From CALZFJ01 sp964459845 (GTDB taxonomy: Bacteria; Bacteroidota; Bacteroidia; Bacteroidales; Muribaculaceae), in NCBI GenBank assembly GCA_964459845.1, contig CAYWOC010000002.1, positions 62,001-126,000 on the forward strand: a DNA stretch of 64,000 nucleotides. Reading direction: 5' to 3'. Each line of letters begins with the position of its first letter. Position 1 is the stretch's first letter. Positions 60,512 to 64,000 of the stretch are shown here, one piece after another. The translations under genes and the position numbers were made by a program. A model generated the notes under the pieces. That model had not been told where the DNA came from. It saw only the letters and a list, made by a program, of their open reading frames with translations, and did not search any database.

Positions 60512-63304
60512 TTATTGTTTCTTTAGTTTGCTACATTCATCCACAAGGAATACAATCGATTGGTAAGGTACACCTGTATTAGTACAAAGTCCGACCTCAC
60601 AAGTGCGGCTGTTGGAATAACCGCGCTTCACTCCTGCCACTTCAAGTTGCGAGCGAAGTTTGCGCAAAGCCCATTCGTTGAGCTCTGGATGCGTGAAACC
60701 CTTGTCGCCAGCAAAACCGCAGCACCCCACACCTTCTGGAAGGATGACATTGTTTGAACAGCGTTTTGCAAGACCCACAATCTTATCCACAAGTCCCATC
60801 TTGCGCATTGAGCATGTCACATGCACTGCTATTGGCTCATCAATCGGAGTGAACTCAAGGTCATCTGCCACATAATCGCAGATAAACTCTACAGGTTCAT
60901 AAACCTTTATGCTGGTAATCTTCTCGCGCATACGGTGTAAGCACGGACTTTGGTCGCACATCACAGGATACTTGCCGTTTTCCGATGCTTTCAACAAGGC
61001 ATCCTCAAGCTCCTTCACCTTGCGGTCGGCAATGTCGGGCATGCCCTTGCTTTCCCATATAGTTCCACAGCACAGATTGCGCATACCCTCAGGGAAAATC
61101 ACCTCCCATCCGCACTTCTGCAAGAAATTCACCATTTCATCCACCAAATCCACTTTCACAACATCGGTCTTGGCCTTTCCCATCGTCTGATTGATGCAGC
61201 TCGGGAAATACACCACCTTTTTGATACTGCGCTTCACGGTGTGAGCCTTTGAATAATGTGCCGAAGGCATTGCAGGTGTCCACATTGGAAGTCCGAGTTT
61301 GTGCATTGCATGTCCAAGCGACTTTGTGGCAGAGTTTCCAATAACGCTTTGTATCGCTCCAGCGGCGGTCAAGACAGGTCGCAATGTGCTTTCCACCCGA
61401 CTAAGATGGTTTGCAGCATAGTCTCCTATCTTGTAGCCAAGACTTCCCTTCGGCAGATTCTCGGCACGCAAGTCATGAATCATTTCTCCGACATTTATCT
61501 TCATCGGACAAGAAGTGCTGCACAGTCCATCGCCGGCACATGTCTCATTGCCATAATACACGAATTGCTGTTCAAGCCGCTTCAAGCGTTCGGGGTCTTC
61601 CCCAGTGGCACGCAGACGCGACAGTTCTCGCTGCACGATGATGCGCTGGCGAGACGACAATGTGAAGCCGCACGACAGGCAGTTCACTTCGCAGAATCCA
61701 CATTCTATACATTTGTTCACATGGTCGTTGGTGAGTGGCATCGGCTTGAAATGCTTGATGTAGCATTCAGGGTCGTCATTGAAGATAACTCCCGGATTTA
61801 AGATGTTCTTCGGGTCGAAAAGCGTCTTCACCTCTTTCATTATCTCGTATGCCTTCTCGCCCCACTCGTTCTTGACGAATGGTGCCATATTGCGTCCAGT
61901 TCCATGTTCGGCCTTCAGTGAGCCGTCGTATTTGTTCACCACAAGATGCTCAATCTCCTCCATCAAGTTCTGATATTTCTTGATATCCTCTTGTGTGTCG
62001 AACGACTGGGCGATAATGAAGTGATAGTTGCCTTCAAGCGCATGACCATAGATGCACGCATCATCATATCCATGCTTCTCAAGCATATTTGCAAGATCTA
62101 CCGTAGCATTAGGCAAATCCTCGATATGGAATGCCACGTCCTCTATTATGACTGTGGTTCCGAGTTTGCGAGTTCCGCCGACCGATGGGAAAATTCCAGA
62201 ACGCACTGCCCAATATTTAGAATATTCCGCAGGGTCATCGGTGAATTTTGCTGGCACATACAGGTGGAATGGCTTCAGCATATCAGTGATTTTATCGATG
62301 TTTTGCTGCAATTCCTCCTTTGAGTCGGCTTTTGTCTCAGTCAGCACAGCGGTCAGCCCTTCGCCAGTCGTGTCATTGACCGACGACAATGATTTCTTGT
62401 CGAGTATCTCGGCACTGTGAACTGGTCCGTTCTTAATAGCCACAACAGCCTCACAAGCCTCGCGCATATCGCTGAAATACAGCATTGCGCTTGCCGAGTG
62501 CTTATAGAGGTGTCCTGTTGCCATCTTAAATTCGCTCGCAAATGCCAATGTGCCTTCCGAACCAACAATCAAGTGGGTTATAATCTTGAATGGGTCGTTA
62601 TACAGCACGAATGGATAGATATTCAATCCAGTCACATTCTTTATGGCATCTTTATACTTTATGCGCTTAACCAATTCCTCGTCGGCATTCACCCTGTCTC
62701 GCAATTCCTCAATTTTCTTCACAAAATCAGGATGGGATTTGCGAAAAGCGTCGCAACTGCGCGAATCACCCGTATCGAGGACCGTACCATCGGCAAGGAC
62801 GATGCGTATCGATTTCAGTATGCGGTCGCTATTGGCGTGTGTGCCGCAGTTCATGCCCGAGGCATTGTTTATCACGATACCGCCAACCATCGCCGACTTC
62901 TTAGAAGCCGGGTCGGGCGAGAAAATCTTGCCGTATGGTTGCAGGATTTCATTCACACGCTGTCCTATCAACCCCGGTTGCAGAGTTATAGTTTCCGCAT
63001 CGCTCGACACTTCGTAGCGTTCCCAGTTCTTCCCTGCCACTATCAGTATTGAGTCGGTGATTGCTTGCCCTGAGAGGCTGGTGCCGGCTGCACGGAAAGT
63101 CACCGGCAGCTCATATTTGTCGGCAAGACGAAGCAGTTGAGCCACTTCCTCCTCATTCTTTGAGCGAATCACGATTTTTGGCAGATGGCGGTAGAAACCG
63201 GCATCCGTACCCCATGCGAGGCAGTGGAGATCATCGGTGTAAATTCTATCCTTGGAAATGAATTCCTTGGCGTTATCGAGAAACAATTTATATTGGTCGT
63301 TCAT
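60512..63304 (-). CDS. FAD-linked oxidase fused to Fe-S/CCG domains (D-lactate dehydrogenase type)
   Basis: 930 residues. Domains in order: FAD-binding PCMH domain at about 40-230 (LPVTFRAAGTSLSGQAITDS; GGIVINNASGMNCGTHANSD), FAD-oxidase C-terminal domain to about 510 (IYGHALEGNYHF; AEHGTGRN; FDPKNILNPG), two 4Fe-4S motifs near 531-620 (CIECGFCEVNCLSCGF; CAGDGLCSTSCPMK), and CCG cysteine-rich domains (VYFPSCINQTMG; NLCCGTIWES; VTCSMRKMG; GCCGFAGDKGF). This is the GlcD-GlcF fusion layout of quinone-linked D-lactate or glycolate dehydrogenases. Location in the mur operon suggests oxidation of the D-lactate released by MurQ; the substrate is inferred. Confidence 0.85.
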   Translation of the reverse strand: MNDQYKLFLDNAKEFISKDRIYTDDLHCLAWGTDAGFYRHLPKIVIRSKNEEEVAQLLRLADKYELPVTFRAAGTSLSGQAITDSILIVAGKNWERYEVSSDAETITLQPGLIGQRVNEILQPYGKIFSPDPASKKSAMVGGIVINNASGMNCGTHANSDRILKSIRIVLADGTVLDTGDSRSCDAFRKSHPDFVKKIEELRDRVNADEELVKRIKYKDAIKNVTGLNIYPFVLYNDPFKIITHLIVGSEGTLAFASEFKMATGHLYKHSASAMLYFSDMREACEAVVAIKNGPVHSAEILDKKSLSSVNDTTGEGLTAVLTETKADSKEELQQNIDKITDMLKPFHLYVPAKFTDDPAEYSKYWAVRSGIFPSVGGTRKLGTTVIIEDVAFHIEDLPNATVDLANMLEKHGYDDACIYGHALEGNYHFIIAQSFDTQEDIKKYQNLMEEIEHLVVNKYDGSLKAEHGTGRNMAPFVKNEWGEKAYEIMKEVKTLFDPKNILNPGVIFNDDPECYIKHFKPMPLTNDHVNKCIECGFCEVNCLSCGFTLSSRQRIIVQRELSRLRATGEDPERLKRLEQQFVYYGNETCAGDGLCSTSCPMKINVGEMIHDLRAENLPKGSLGYKIGDYAANHLSRVESTLRPVLTAAGAIQSVIGNSATKSLGHAMHKLGLPMWTPAMPSAHYSKAHTVKRSIKKVVYFPSCINQTMGKAKTDVVKVDLVDEMVNFLQKCGWEVIFPEGMRNLCCGTIWESKGMPDIADRKVKELEDALLKASENGKYPVMCDQSPCLHRMREKITSIKVYEPVEFICDYVADDLEFTPIDEPIAVHVTCSMRKMGLVDKIVGLAKRCSNNVILPEGVGCCGFAGDKGFTHPELNEWALRKLRSQLEVAGVKRGYSNSRTCEVGLCTNTGVPYQSIVFLVDECSKLKKQ

Positions 63305-63354
63305 AATCTGTTGTATGTCCCACTAAATATGGGATGTTATAAGTTTTTTTCTTT

Positions 63355-63386
63355 GTGTGGGGATGATAACCACCCCACCCCCACAC
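63355..63386 (-). other. Intercistronic hairpin between namZ and the dehydrogenase
   Basis: GTGTGGGG (63355-63362) and CCCCACAC (63379-63386) can form a G-C-rich stem with a 16-base loop. On the minus strand it is followed by A-rich, not U-rich, sequence, so it is not a classic terminator and may instead mark processing or differential expression within the operon. Confidence 0.5.
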
Positions 63387-63401
63387 TGTTTAGATTTTTA
63401 A

Positions 63402-64000
63402 TTATTTGTATAAATAGTACTTTGCTGACTTGGCTTTGAATGCCTCAACATCCTTGTTCCAGTAGTCAATCATGTCTGCCACCTTATAGTTCTTGGTGAA
63501 GAGCTTGCGGATTTGGTCTGTACCGCACACCTTGTCAAACATGTTCAAGCGAGCCTGATTCTTCTCCGGCTTGTAAATGTCGGTGTTGAATGGCAGGTCG
63601 AATGTCTTGTGGTCGGGATACATCTCGGCAAGCACCTGCATAGCATAGAACTGAATGAGCGACAAGTTAGCATCCACCGCATCGGTAATGTATATCTGCA
63701 CACCTTGCAGATTCTTGCCCTTGCCTGTAGAATAGAACGGCTTGATGTGAATCGGGCGGAAAAGCACTCCGGGAAGATTCAATGCGTTCATGTTCTTTGA
63801 GAATTTTTCAGCCTCGATGAAATCATCACAGATAAGCTGGAATGGCAATGTATAGCCCACGCCTATCGACATGCAGTAAAGCTCTCCAAGGATACCAGTT
63901 GCAGGATAATAATCCGACACATCCGGATTTGGAATGTGCGGTGAAGGAAGAAGCCAAGGCATTTCAGTCTGGCGATAGTTCATATAGCGATGCCAGCCAG
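63402..64000 (-). CDS. namZ: Exo-beta-N-acetylmuramidase NamZ (DUF1343), C-terminal part
   Basis: The frame is open to the window edge (GWHRYMNYRQTEMPWLLPSPHIP), so the N terminus is missing; about 199 residues are seen. They match the DUF1343 family: the W-x-R...L-P-W-x-x-P-S-P-x-x-P block, the segment ATGILGELYCMSIGVGYTLPFQL with the catalytic-region glutamate (usually T-x-x-x-E-G/C), FRPIHIKPFYSTGKGKNLQGVQIYI, and a terminal FDKVCGTDQIRKLF block. NamZ enzymes release MurNAc from the non-reducing end of peptidoglycan fragments, and Tannerella has one. A signal peptide is expected in the missing part. It is the first visible gene of the MurNAc operon. Confidence 0.88.
   Translation of the reverse strand, partial: GWHRYMNYRQTEMPWLLPSPHIPNPDVSDYYPATGILGELYCMSIGVGYTLPFQLICDDFIEAEKFSKNMNALNLPGVLFRPIHIKPFYSTGKGKNLQGVQIYITDAVDANLSLIQFYAMQVLAEMYPDHKTFDLPFNTDIYKPEKNQARLNMFDKVCGTDQIRKLFTKNYKVADMIDYWNKDVEAFKAKSAKYYLYK

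Noticed and set aside
1..64000. CRISPR arrays, prophage modules, integrases or conjugation genes
   Set aside because: No regularly spaced repeats and no recognisable phage structural, integrase, transposase or relaxase protein were found on either strand.

Overview
The window is a chromosomal segment from a member of the Bacteroidota, most likely the order Bacteroidales. The evidence is the recurring promoter form TTTG-N18/20-TAnnTTTG, the near absence of Shine-Dalgarno sequences, the short primary sigma factor, a complete Bat (aerotolerance) operon, the Bacteroidota-type RNA polymerase omega and BamD proteins, and a Tannerella-like murTKQ recycling locus. A gut Bacteroidales family such as Muribaculaceae is plausible, but the family cannot be fixed from this sequence alone. 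No CRISPR array, rRNA operon or prophage was seen; there is one tRNA.

Layout. 1-2.2 kb: the end of a C1 aminopeptidase gene, rpoD, and a small outer-membrane-type protein. 2.3-8.7 kb: a branched-chain amino acid operon leuA-leuC-leuD-cimA-leuB with an attenuator-like hairpin in its leader. 9-18.6 kb: housekeeping genes on the plus strand (bamD, rpoZ, PASTA protein, rluD, acyltransferase, metallophosphoesterase, tex, folK, an MBL hydrolase, a VOC protein, a small membrane protein). 18.7-28.9 kb, minus strand: moxR-DUF58-TM protein-batA-batB-batC-batD-batE, preceded by an HU gene and an HU-LysM membrane fusion. 29-37.2 kb: thioredoxin, tRNA-Met, TPR protein, kdsA, rsmE, a nucleoside transporter, a bifunctional-nuclease-like protein, mnmA, a DoxX-like protein and a thioredoxin-fold protein.

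37.2-45.3 kb is an accessory island bounded by a 61-bp imperfect direct repeat (57/61). It starts with about 325 nt of strongly structured RNA that has its own promoter-like box and a terminator-like end. Five tightly packed genes follow: a tail-anchored J-like protein without HPD, a membrane-anchored GrpE-like exchange factor, an 830-residue Hsp70, a protein-kinase/AAA+ ATPase fusion, and a TerB-like protein. I read this as a membrane-tethered alternative Hsp70 machine with a signalling/unfoldase arm, possibly for stress response or phage defence; I do not recognise it as a named system. A 164-bp MITE-like element with 14-bp inverted repeats and a 9-bp target duplication has split the right-hand boundary repeat.

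45.3-56.8 kb: a single-domain PAS-like protein, an AraC regulator divergent from a MATE pump, rtcB divergent from a WYL regulator with two matching dyad operators placed symmetrically, a glycan cluster (deacetylase, two GT2 enzymes, a GT87-like membrane protein), a possible restriction-gene remnant, and a DUF262/HNH nuclease of the GmrSD type. 56.9-64 kb, minus strand: namZ (partial)-FAD/Fe-S D-lactate-type dehydrogenase-murT-murK-murQ-SGNH hydrolase. This forms a coherent route that releases, imports, phosphorylates and cleaves N-acetylmuramic acid and probably oxidises the D-lactate produced.
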